From Steinernema hermaphroditum (Eukaryota > Nematoda > Chromadorea > Rhabditida > Steinernematidae), in the NCBI GenBank assembly GCA_030435675.1, contig CM059623.1:13300092-13364091 (forward strand): a DNA stretch of 64,000 bases, written 5' to 3'. This document shows, one piece after another, positions 35,400 to 46,399 of this stretch. The translations under genes and the position numbers were made by a program. Each line of letters begins with the position of its first letter. Within the stretch, counting starts at the first letter, position 1. The notes under the pieces are model-generated. The model saw only the letters and a list, made by a program, of their open reading frames with translations. It was not told the origin of the DNA and did no database searches.

Positions 35400-37700
35400 C
35401 ATTTCGCGAAAAGATTCATTGATGGTATACAGCTACCTATCGGGCAATTAAAGGTAATTTTTGATCTTCCTTCATTCGTAATCAGTGAGACGGTGTATTC
35501 CATTAGGTTGTTCAGTTGAAAGCGGGGCACTTTCGCATGTTTCAAGCCCTCGAACCGAACCCAAAGATTCGAACGTGATTTCAACCGGCTTAGTTCGACG
35601 ATCATCCCTGTATTCATGTGATCTTAAAGCTCTTCATTGAATTGAGTAAAACATTATTCTCATCTCAGTCTTGATTGCCTTCTAATTAGCTATTCCTTCA
35701 CTGTGTCAAGGGTGAATGACCCTATTGAGTTGATCTTGATTAACGCTCACTTTCTAATAGGTGTTGATATTTTTGCCTCGGGAGTTTTGCCAGTTGATGA
35801 AGAACTTCCATTAGTTTGTTTCAAGAGGTCTATTGCAGCAGCGATATGTGGTTTGAATTATCCACACGTTAAATATGACTTTAATGAGCTCCGAATTCTC
35901 TTTTTATCCGATATGTGCAGAACTCTTCGCTCTTTTATAGTACTACATAATGCACTTGAGCGTGCTATACGTTAAGTGTTACTGAATGGAACATGTTAAT
36001 GGTATTTTTGGATTGTTGTGGTCTACAATCACACAGAGAGTACACGACCAGTCTTTATCGGGAACGCAAAATATGAACCAGATGGGGAATCATTGAATAT
36101 CTTACATTTGGGCTCCGGGAACTGTCTAGACACTCCAAAGGGCAAGTCTGATCTGCCTTCCAAACAGTCTACACGGAAGCTGTTGAGGGCAGAAGGGAAA
36201 GAGCGAAACTGCAGACACATCAAAACCGGATCTGCTACAGTTATAGCCCTTTTGAAACGACCTGATGGAACATAAGATAATTCGTGGGCAACTCTACTAA
36301 CAACCCTACCAGGCATGTTATTGTGTTCATCACTTCCGAAATTGTTAGATTTGTTTTCGAAATCTTGCCATGTGGCAGGTGGTTGAACCAAAAATTCGGC
36401 CTTGATTGCGACCGGCTTTAATCGACGATTATCCTTAGATTGAGCTGATCTTAAAGCTCTTCATTGGATTGAGTAATACCTTATTTTACCGAAGTCTTGA
36501 TTGCCTTATAATCAGCTCTTCCTGGACTGTATCGGAACTCAATAGCCTAATTGACTGCTACATATGGTTCCTTTTCTGATACGAGTTCAACTTTTTGTCG
36601 AAAATCGACGGTGTGTACCCAGCAGTATATTTTTTTGGAGCAATCCACAATGCTTGCTGTCTAGAGCAAAAGTTATAGAGTATGTTTTTACAGAATGTAA
36701 ATACGAAAAAAAAACGGTTTGGCAGTCATTATCTTATCAGGCTTTCATAATGGAAGCTTCGGATTCGGCTAACTGTAATTTTTGTTCCGCGAATAGTGAT
36801 TTTTTGTTATCGCGTGCTCCGTATTCGACGTAACTGTTGGGTTCTTCAATTGAAAATGGATCATATTTGCACGTTTCAGACCCTCTAACTAAATCCAAAA
36901 ATTTGAACTTGATCGTGGCCACTCACAGCGTTATAAGAAGTTAACACTAACTTTTGACGACACATGCTTTGAATTCACTGCGTAGGACAGGGTTGCTCAG
37001 TTGAAAACGCGTCACCGACGATTTCTAATTCACGCGCAGATTTCACTCATAGTACTAGCCATCATCATCGATAATATTAGCCCACTTTGTGGGCAACAAC
37101 CGCATGTTTGATTTGTAGAATATGCGGCGTATCGAGTCAAATAGATTACTCATGTTATGCTAGATGAGCACCACGATAGGTGCGTTTAACATGTAAAAGT
37201 CAGCGATGCACGTAGTTCATGGCAGTCAATATTAGATTAAGATCAAGGACCGTCAAAAGAAAATAGTTCGCCAAATATAGAATGGGCTAACCTCAACAGT
37301 ACATCAATCTATTTTGATCAGGCAGAAAATGTTGTGAACATAGGGAATGTTTATCACAGGAACGATTTTCAATGTAACACCACAGTACAACTCGGAGGAA
37401 TTTAAAAATTTCAAAACATTCTGGAGTAGTATATCTGCGAGCTAGCGAAGTGAGCACTGTGTTCATTTTTGCGCATGCGCGTTACGTGTGATACCGAATG
37501 GAATATATGAGCAGTATTTTTGGCTGTAAGGAATAGTAAGCAGAAGACTGAGGGCAGAAACTTCAGTAGCATCACAGTTGCTGTAGTTTTTCACTTCCGT
37601 GTTGAACTTGCTAGATTTGTTTTCCAAATCTCTCCATGCGACAGCTGGTTTGAATCGAGTTCTAGGTAGGTATGAATCAAGTATGTATTTTCGCATTGAC
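35400..37700 (+). repeat. Region of diverged direct repeats
   Basis: 35575-35700 resembles 36405-36530 (shared ACCGGCTT...TCGACGAT...GATCTTAAAGCTCTTCATTG). 35510-35580 resembles 36840-36915. 36345-36390 resembles 37605-37650 (shared AGATTTGTTTTC.AAATCT). Units are old and partly lost. Confidence 0.6.
35761..35975 (+). CDS. Possible terminal exon, unknown family
   Basis: Follows an acceptor-like CACTTTCTAATAG. It encodes a protein-like sequence (GVLPVDEELPLVCFKRSIAA ... NYPHVKYDFNELRILF ... RTLRSFIVLHNALERAIR) and stops at 35975. A weak, apparently degraded counterpart with related residue pattern (VIEYVFTEC) lies at 36580-36770, in line with the direct repeats around. No convincing upstream exon was found, so this may be a remnant of a duplicated gene. 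Confidence 0.3.
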
Positions 37701-37999
37701 TATAATAATCCTTTGTCACGAACCTCCACTACGATCGTAATTTCATAGCATAGTTTGTCTGAGCCACTACAATTACTGATGCTGTTTTCTTCGTGCTCTT
37801 CTAGGAATTGCAATTCGCTCATTGACGCCTCTCTGAAAATATATGGTAATTATATTATTGCTCCATGGTCTGACCACAGGGACCAAGGTTCAATGGATCA
37901 CTTTCCTTCGAAAGCAGTCATTTGGAACTTCTCCATCGCCCGCCTAAAAGCCTTCTTATAAAATTTTCATCATCCTCGGCGTGCCGGAACAATAAAATC

Positions 38000-38490
38000 C
38001 AAAAGTCAACCGCCTTCCGCCTGCTCACGCCTAATTAATATTCATTCGGCGCTTAGCCTCTCTCCGTCGGCGGTTCCATGACGGCGTCTCCTCGTCCGGG
38101 GTCTTCCCTGGGGCCGTTTTTATCTCCTCTCCGCCAAGCCGTCTCCTCGGACCAGGGTTTAGGCTTGGCGCCTGCCAGCGGCGACGACGCCACTGTCTCC
38201 TCTTCCCGATATCTCCCGCCGCTTCCCAGCTGGAGGGCTCGCGGAGAGGAAAGTGGCGACGCTGGTGGTGGCTACGAAGGCAGGAGAAGAGGAGGAGGGG
38301 AGGATCAATACTTGAGGCGCGACGGGACAGCCGCGACAGCCGCGCGAGCGTCCAGGCGCTGCTGGACACGGCGCCGTCGTGTTTTTTGGCGTTTTGTTCG
38401 CGTTTTGTGTTTTGTTGTATCTATCTGTGTAGTTATGTCCCGCGACCCCGCGACGAGCCCTTTTAGGGAAATTGGTTGTCGATGTTGACG
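38000..38490. promoter_or_regulatory. GC-rich island with TAATTAAT core
   Basis: Sharp CpG-rich block. CCTAATTAATATTCATTCGG near 38029 precedes an ATG-led 136-codon + frame (38078-38488) rich in Arg, Gly and Ser. An opposite-strand frame of 112 codons overlaps. No domain is seen. It could be a promoter with a first exon; coding status undecided. Confidence 0.3.
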
Positions 38491-39078
38491 GGCAAACTTT
38501 CGCTGTTTTAGTGATGCATTTTCGTGAATTATTGTTCTAGCGGACGCCCTCCAAAATGAGTCACAATTTGTGTCGTGTTCGGCGACGACGAATTAAAATA
38601 TTTTGGGAACTGCCCGCTGAGTGGCGCGTCCCAACCAACGCTTCTTTGCGCTGTATTGTGTCTTTTTGCAATGTCCATTAGCGTTGTTTTTGTAATGCGG
38701 ATGTGATTGTGACATGCCCTAGGGCTGTGACATTTCAAAAGGCCTTTAGATGTTGTTGACAACGATAGAGGAGGTAAGCATGAAATAAACACAATGCAAA
38801 ACAAAGTCGGATCTCCCTACTTTTCCAACGAAATTACTAATATAAGACAAAGAATAGTATGTGAATATTATTTTTGAGGAACTGGTGGTGCGGCGTCAAT
38901 CGCACTGATGCTAATCGAACGATGTAGAAGATCTGGACTTGATTTTATGCAGGACTGCCGAAAAGCCATGTATACGGAAGTCTAACAGAAGTTTAATGAA
39001 TCACTTAGAAATTCAGGTCTCTTTTTTGTTTTCCGGACGGTCTTACCTTAGGATGATCTCAGACATAGCATTCCACAT

Positions 39079-39144
39079 GTCTATCTTAATGTCCTCTTTT
39101 TAGGTTACCCTGTCTATCTAAATGTCCTCTTTCTAGGTTACCCT
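39079..39144 (+). repeat. 33-base tandem duplication
   Basis: Two adjacent 33-base units starting GTCTATCTnAATGTCCTCTT differ at only two positions, so the duplication is recent. Confidence 0.85.
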
Positions 39145-40368
39145 ACAAAAACAGGATTGTATAGAAAGTAATAAGGCTTTTGTCCGCCGGTGTGCATTTG
39201 ATCTTCAAACTCTTCAGATTGTGTTGCATCTTGAACAATTTCGAAAACAGCAACGGACTATACGGCTAATTTTTGGGCGCTTATAATGTCTTTTAAGCTC
39301 GTTTCCTGGGTAGCTCGCTCAAGGCATCGTTAAATCTATACTTGCGAGAGTCAGACTTTAGTATTCGTGTTGCTCGGCGAATAATTAACTATAAGATATC
39401 GAAGTCCAGTTGGCACTCGTCACGTTTTTAACGAAAAATACCCAACTTGATGCGCATTCGATCTGGAAAGTATTGAGTTCGTATCATAACTTGATGAATT
39501 TCGAGAAGAACCATTTCGTGGTGCGAACTCCGAGAATTTTAGATCCCATTTTTTAATGGTTTTTTAGCCCTTTTCCTGGGGAACAGTTATTTGTATCTAG
39601 CTTTCCATACAACTGCTTTCTTGCCGAGATGTCAATGGTTCAGTCGTTTTTTTGGCGAAAGCGCGAAAAAACAGGAACAGGTGCCAGTGCTCTTGCCACG
39701 TTTTCCCTGATTCGCACGCATATACTGCATCTTTGCCGTGTATATTGCGTTTTTCGTCGTTTTTTGGGTGACTTTGACTTTGCAACCTTGCTAGTCTTGC
39801 ACCTGTTCCTATTTATATATGAAGCAATCAAAACTAAGCAATCAAAACTAAAACTAAGGCAGCGCCGATATCGATTCAGTTTTGGCCAGATCACTTTGAT
39901 AACCAATGACCATGAAATGGTACATTTCCGTAACTACCGTTTGGGTTTTAGGGTTATGTTTTTTGTTTTTTGGATTTTTGGATTTTTTTCCCGCAATTTC
40001 ATGATAGGTCTATGTATTGCTGAAGATTATTGAAGTTCTCTGGCATATAAGAAGGTCATCATACATTGTCACAAATCTCACGGGAAAATGATACACACTT
40101 AATAAATCTTCTGCCGATGAAAGTTTTGACGAAAAAGAATGAAAAACACCAGCTAAATACACCTTCTTGGAGACCAGGGACCTAGAAAGCGCTGCCTAGT
40201 AGCTTACAAGAAGATTTTTATTCACAAAAGTGAGATGTGAATAATGGAGCAGTCGAATTAATTTTTGCGGCACTAAATAGACTCGTAAAAAGCGCATTTG
40301 GCGATAAGTTAGCGTATATTTAAAGTGTACAAGGCAGACCACCAATAAAGGCACATCATATCATCATA

Positions 40369-40491
40369 TCAGCCGTCTTCTTCAGGATGAAGCTCTCGAT
40401 ATATGGGGTCACCTACCGGCCTGATCTTTTGAAGAATGCCCATGGCGACCATTATAAGTAGAATACTGAATTCTTGATTCAAGTCGGTCAT
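40369..40491 (-). CDS. Possible 40-residue membrane micropeptide
   Basis: Leftward frame from ATG 40491 (context GGAAGATGACC) to TGA at 40369. It starts MTDLNQEF, has one hydrophobic helix (SILLIMVAMGIL) and a polar tail (GDPIYRELHPEEDG). This layout is typical of small single-pass proteins of mitochondrial or ER membranes. A minus-strand AATAAA occurs near 40217. No homologue recognised; short length makes chance possible. Confidence 0.3.
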   Translation of the reverse strand: MTDLNQEFSILLIMVAMGILQKIRPVGDPIYRELHPEEDG

Positions 40492-43379
40492 CTTCCTTCT
40501 TTCCGTTTCGTTCAGTGCGAAGATTATTAACACAGGTCTTCATTATTTTTGGTCGATGCTGGGGATAAGGGGATGAGCACTGGGTAAATTTCGCGAGTAT
40601 CGCACGACTATTGATATTGATAACCACTGATATATAATTGTTCTTGCTTCGGTTTTCGATGAATGTACACATTAGAAGAGACGGCACACTGAACACGGCA
40701 ATTTGCAGAAAGAGAACTTCGTAAAAGCGTTCAGTGAGTTTCTAGTTGCCTTTTTCAGTACAAACTCGTTTAACTATTAGCTCAGAGAACGATAAGATAT
40801 CGACCCGGCTGGCTGTCCTCACGCGTACGTGTTTTGTACTGCGCCCACTTTTGTGACTGACAAGAAAGCTCGTTCTACAGTTTTGCTTTTAATACAAACC
40901 ACCGTGAAATCGTTGGTTCCTTCCGTAGTAGCTGTTCATTTCACCCCGTTTAAATGCAGTGTAGGTTTACATCGATAGTGTGGTTAGGGTTCAGAGATGT
41001 GGCCCAAGAAACGTGCGCTTTAGAGGCCAAACGTGTTAGCGCGTGGAATGGTCGGTTTATTTTGGAGCGTCAGCTGATACATTATTGATGAAAGCGGTTA
41101 GTGAGGCGAGGGTGTTCGGCCTTTTGAGGCATCAAGAATGTGCTCTTTGTTAAAGAAAATTGAAGCTAAAATCTCAGATCGTCATAGAACTGGATGATGA
41201 TATTGATTGATGGTGTTACTTAGCGAATGGTCTGTTTAAGAACTGAAATTTTTTTGGAAATTTTGGAAAATCGCTGGCACTGATCAACTGATCACACTTC
41301 ACTGTTTCTTGATGTCGGCCTCACTTCTGCACATGCTACACGGATGAGGAAGTGACCTTTTTCGAGTACATCGTTTATTTTTAGACATCGATCTTCAAAA
41401 TAAAAAGTATGGACTTATTAGTGGGATGAAGAACGTCACTCTTTTTCACATGAAAAGGGTATTTTTGCGCTATAGCCGTGTCGAATAGGAGGATGTTTGT
41501 GAGCACACTTGTGATTCATTATTAATTGTGGGATGGAAACAACCGTAAAGTAAGCTCAGAAGGGTTTTACTTAGCTAATTTTAGCGACTAGTATCTGCAT
41601 TTCTTTTTTCAAGCTTATTTGTACATGCACTAGAGGGAATATCTTTTGCGCGCATTCAAACGTAGAGTACTTGTCTAATTTTCTCAGTTTTTTTGTGCGG
41701 TAATAAACGGTGGTGTTTCGTATTTTCCCGGACATTTTTTTCGAACTCATGCTTTAATTTCTGTTAGTAATTGACAGGTTTATATGGCCAAGAATGCGCA
41801 AGGTCGCCGCATGTAAACCCCGGATTTTCTACAAGTGCGGCATCCGACTCCTGCCCACAAAGTGGGCTGTGGTTGTGGAAGCTAGTGGTGAATAGTGTGA
41901 TTGATTTGTGCTAGTTTATGATAGGAAACTAAAGTCAAAAATACGACATTAATTATGTAACAACCTAATAAGATTTTTGGCGCAAGCACAGTCTCATTGG
42001 ATAGTTGTAATGGTCCGAAATACATGCAGAAACACTAGAATTTTTGACTGCAATAATAGAGTGTATTTGATTTGTACAACCAAAAAAGGTCGTGGATTTT
42101 GTTCTTGTACTCCGAATCAGCAGTAAATTTCGGTTCATGAACTGCACTTACGATTCTTCATGAATTTTCTTGTGCTCTACTTATTTCAATTTCACGGAGC
42201 CATATGTGGCTATGGAAGTGTGCATCGTTTTGAAAGATGTTGCACAGATCGTAGATTTAAAGTTCCGACCGCAATGTTGCACAGATCAATACGTTTTGTC
42301 AAGAATTTTTGAAAATGGTTTTCGACCACTACTCTCTTTGACTTTGACTCTCACCAGTATCCCCTCTGATGCTTAATTCAAACTTTTCTGAGCAACTTGA
42401 ATTATTTTTGAGCATGTGCATCGGCTAAATTATTTTTCGGCATGTGAATCTGCATCTCAGTATTCAGTAGTTTTCGAATCGAATCTAATCGTGCGGATAG
42501 CCATCGATGTCTCCATTGTTTCTCATGCATTTTTGAATGGAGATACATGAAGAGAAGGAGAACAGCGGACCTTTGTTTTGATGATATATGTTGGTTTGTT
42601 TTGATGATGTATATGGTGATGAACCTAACAACGGACTTGTTATGTTGTTTATGATATTTCCGGCATTTCCGTTACAGTCACATTATCTAAGATTAACGTT
42701 GGAATTTGCATCGATGGAAAGCCAATCGAATCGGAAAAAAGCAACACATAAGGGACGAACTACAGCAGAAATGTCGAATATTCGATAGGAAAATTACTCA
42801 ATTCTTGCTTGTTCGGCCATAAAATTCAGTTTGAGTCTGCTCGAATCGGTGCCGGATCATCAATAATACATCAACTAACGTGATTTCATGTTCTTTTCTT
42901 TAATTTTTATTCTACAACCAGTCCGTTTATCACGCTTATTTTGCTGAAATTTTCTTTTCAGCCCCTTGGAGTGCATCTGTTTTCGACAGTATTTCACTTA
43001 GTCCGATGTAGCTTCGTGTGCCCGATTGTCATACTATTACCAAACATAAATACATCTGAACCACTAATAAACGGCGCTTAGTACGTATGCTCAGTTATGT
43101 AATTTACCTTCCTTTATGTGTACTGTACCACACCGATCGTCCTCCTCAGTCAGCATTCTAAGGAATATTGTGACCATGCGTCAATGGTCAGCTGTTTACT
43201 TCATCTTGACATATCGGTTTGAATAAATTTAAGGCAAACATTTTTGTAACTTTGTACAATCAACTTTCTATGTGCGTCAAATTCTGGTGGACACAATTTT
43301 GATTAGAAAAGACAAGCGTTTTCTATTCACTATGGTAAATTTTACCTCTTTCTGTACAGTCCCTACCACTCCGATCGTT

Positions 43380-43660
43380 CCGATCGGCTTCTCCCCGTCA
43401 TCGCTTTCGTTTTTCGAACGATCGATGTTTTCATTCTGTGCGTGAACACGCGCGGCCCTCAGGCGTCAAACATTCCCACACTTTTGTCGTGAGGCGCTTT
43501 CCGCCTCACACGCTGTCATTTCCCGCTCGTTGGCGCCTCCTCGACCGCCGACCGGTCGTTCATTTGTCCATTTTGACGACACCGTCGACGCGAGGACGAC
43601 GATGCAAAGCAGCGATAGCGAAAGCGACATCGAGCTTGCCCTTCGGCTGAGGTCAGTTTT
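43380..43660. promoter_or_regulatory. GC-rich island, promoter-like
   Basis: CpG-rich block just before and over a candidate first exon. It contains repeated CCGATCG/CGATCG words. Read as a promoter on position and composition only. Confidence 0.35.
43602..43651 (+). CDS. Candidate first coding exon of a rightward gene
   Basis: ATG at 43602 opens MQSSDSESDIELALRL and is cut by a donor AG|GTCAGT at 43651-43652. The short acidic Ser/Asp/Glu start in a GC island looks like the N-terminus of a nuclear protein. The next acceptor (TAATTTTAG ending near 43705) continues the frame for a while but without recognisable domain. Orientation agrees with rightward transcription inferred from heptamer polarity. 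The rest of the gene is not identified. Confidence 0.35.
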
Positions 43661-44135
43661 TGTGTCCTTCCGCGATTGTGCCTCTTCCTCTCTCGCCTAA
43701 TTTTAGGGTCCTGCTCGACGGGCTTTTTACGATCCGTCTAGACGTTTGCAGTTATATCGTGATGAGTGGCTTTGGTTTTATTCGTTCATTGTCTTTCGAA
43801 ATAATAGTTGTGCGAACTTAAATGGGGAAATATCTAATTACGGTGCACACTAATTGTCCACCGCTGTTCATAGAACACCGTTTTCCTATGATTTTTGGAG
43901 ACACACCCTTGAATTACATTGTAAACAGGTGCTGAATCGGGTCTGCACATATTTGTCATGCGCAACTTTCCATCGTTCTGTGGTCTATATAACTGTAAAC
44001 AACCGGTTTACTTGCATTTTACCATCCCTTTTCCGGTTTCCAATTCTAGCTCTTGAATCGATGCATTTTCCCATGCAATGAAACTATTATTGGACAAAAG
44101 TGAATACCATAGCGCCTAGTCTTCTTCTTTTTTTT

Positions 44136-44172
44136 TGTCACAGAGTAGAATGTCTTGTCACAGAGTAGAATG
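44136..44172 (+). repeat. 19-base tandem duplication
   Basis: TTGTCACAGAGTAGAATG occurs twice in a row, a recent small duplication. Confidence 0.8.
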
Positions 44173-45179
44173 CAGCGTTCCGATTGGTATACACGGGTTT
44201 GGAAGCGGTGGAGAAGATGATTCCGATCGATGCGTACCACATCGAAAGGACAGATTCCACTATCGGTTTAACATCCAGCAGCACTGGCCCCCTGGTCACG
44301 GAGCGAAGAAGGCTCTGTGGTGAATGGTGCGAGGCCCACTTCTGCTGTAAAGACATCAGTCACTAAAGTCACTCAAACGTACTTTTACGAAGGCGTGGAA
44401 TAAAAGGACTCTAGTATTGATAGCGCGCATCTTGAAGAATTTCCATAAACGCCTTGATGCCCACATAACCGCTGCTGATGGACACTTTGAATATTGAATT
44501 GAACGTACCTTGTCACTTTTTTTTTCGAATGATCTAGACAGAATTTTTTAATCAGTTCTTTAGTGTTCACGCTTGTTGCTTACGGTCTTTAGGTACTTTA
44601 GCGTCCGTGATCTTTCTGAGTAGATAAGAGCTCTACTGTCCGCTCGATAGACCTTTTCCTTTGGGTGTATAGTCAATGTAATCCCATTTGGCGTCCCAGT
44701 CCAACCCACCATAGCCAGTCCTTTCAGATTCTGTCCATAACGATCTGGGTAATTTTTGCGCTAGCGAAATTCGGAGTTGTCTGAACGCATAAGTGCGGAA
44801 ATGATGCATTTCGATATTTCGGGCGTCACAGTTACAAAGATCTGTTACCACATGACATTTGTTTCTGATTTTTGAACGCGGCTGGCTCTGACGTCTTTGC
44901 TGGCATGCATTCTTGTTCCACACAATGTAAAGTCATGTATAATTGTGGATTTCGCAAAGCACCCGCAGCTTGGTGCTTCTAGAAAAATTGGACGCACTCA
45001 TATTTCGTATTTGTAGATTTTTGCGCATGTTCCTTTTGTATGTTAACTCTCTCATTGTCTCTGGTAGGGAATAGGCGTTGAAGAAGTCGATATTTGAAAC
45101 ACATGCTAAGATTTGTCCTAAGTATTATAGTTAGGAATTTTTGGATCAGCTCTACATCGGTTTTGTTGTTGGGTTGAAC

Positions 45180-46390
45180 AGATTTAGAGGAATTTGGCCA
45201 AATTGCAGCATTTTTGTACATAAGTATGTTATCTGCCGCCGGCAGTTTTAATATGGACCGATATGAAATTTGGGCATTTATAAACAGTTCTTTGAAATAA
45301 TCACAAAAAGGTACTATATGTTTGCTACAGTGTTGTCAACCTGTTCATGTTTCTCCATCAGGCGTCGTCGAGCTGGTCTGCTTTTTCTGAAAGTAGTTAT
45401 GCCGGGTAAGATCCGTATTTTTGCTGCCTTTTTATTTTTATAATGGGAAAGGAATACACAATTGATCGATTTTTGATCCAGTCATTTTGTTTTTTGTGTA
45501 GGTTTGAATATAAGGAATAGGCAGGGTGTTGATCTTTGCAGCGCGCGCTAAATGTTGTGACGGAATACTGTATATTCATCACTTAATTATTCCAATTCCA
45601 ACTAAACTACTCTGGTGTTGGAATATACACTGGCTTCCAGATCGGATTTTTGGCCGGGCTGGAAAAATCTAGAACTATCTGGCCTACTTGTAGCAGTTTT
45701 GCTACCGAGTTATCTCGACAATTTTTATATGGACCAGTATGTATACATAGCCGCTTCGAAACAGTTCTTTGAAATAACGATAGCACGTCTCAAGAAAAGA
45801 CGCTACATTTTTGCTACAGTGATGACCTCTTCATGTCTCTCGGTCAGGCGTCATCGAGTTATTCTACGTCTGTTGAGAGTTAAACGAAGTTGAACGAAAA
45901 CACGAAATACAAGCGCTCGAGTGAGAGCGGAAACGAGAACAAGAACAACCGAGGACTTCTCCAACGGCGGGGGCGTCAGCTGACGGCTCGCAGGGATACG
46001 GTAAAGGGCTTCCGGGTGGGACTTACACGACACGTTTTCTAAAAACAATTATGGCCGGTAAGATTATGATTTTACTTCTTTGTTATCATCCGCAATGAAC
46101 AGGGAATGCGCAATTTCTCGATTTTTGGTCATATGTAAAAAGTGATGACTTTCGATGCCGTTTCACTACTGAGACTCGATCGGTTTGTTGTCTCTCAGAC
46201 TATTCAAACATCCGTTTCTTAATTTTTTAATTTAACGAATTACTAATTGGCGACTTGTTAGCTTCTACGTCATGACCTTAAGTATCCACGCATCACGATG
46301 CACCATTTCTGATATCACCTGACATTTCGTTTTGGTTTTTGGACCTGACGTGGATGGGTCCGCCGTTTTGCTGACGTGGACTCTTCTTTA
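45180..46390 (+). repeat. Diverged tandem duplication, about 500 bp unit
   Basis: 45190-45490 resembles 45650-46135 in order: ATATGGACCnGTATG, ACAGTTCTTTGAAATAA, TTTGCTACAGTG, TCAGGCGTCnTCGAG, GCCGGTAAGAT and CGATTTTTG. A 100-base stretch inside the second copy is extra. 44820-44900 likewise resembles 46270-46375. Confidence 0.6.
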
Positions 46391-46399
46391 CAGGCAACA

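Larger units (their letters stand above)
38491..43379. other. T-rich desert
   Basis: About 5 kb with 12 ATTTTTG and one CAAAAAT. No gene beyond the small ORF at 40.4 kb. A 134-codon + frame at 39629-40033 is Phe/Arg-rich without domains and is not called. Confidence 0.4.

Noticed and set aside
39629..40033. 134-codon + ORF
   Set aside because: Phe/Arg-rich translation from T-rich DNA, low-complexity end, no domain.
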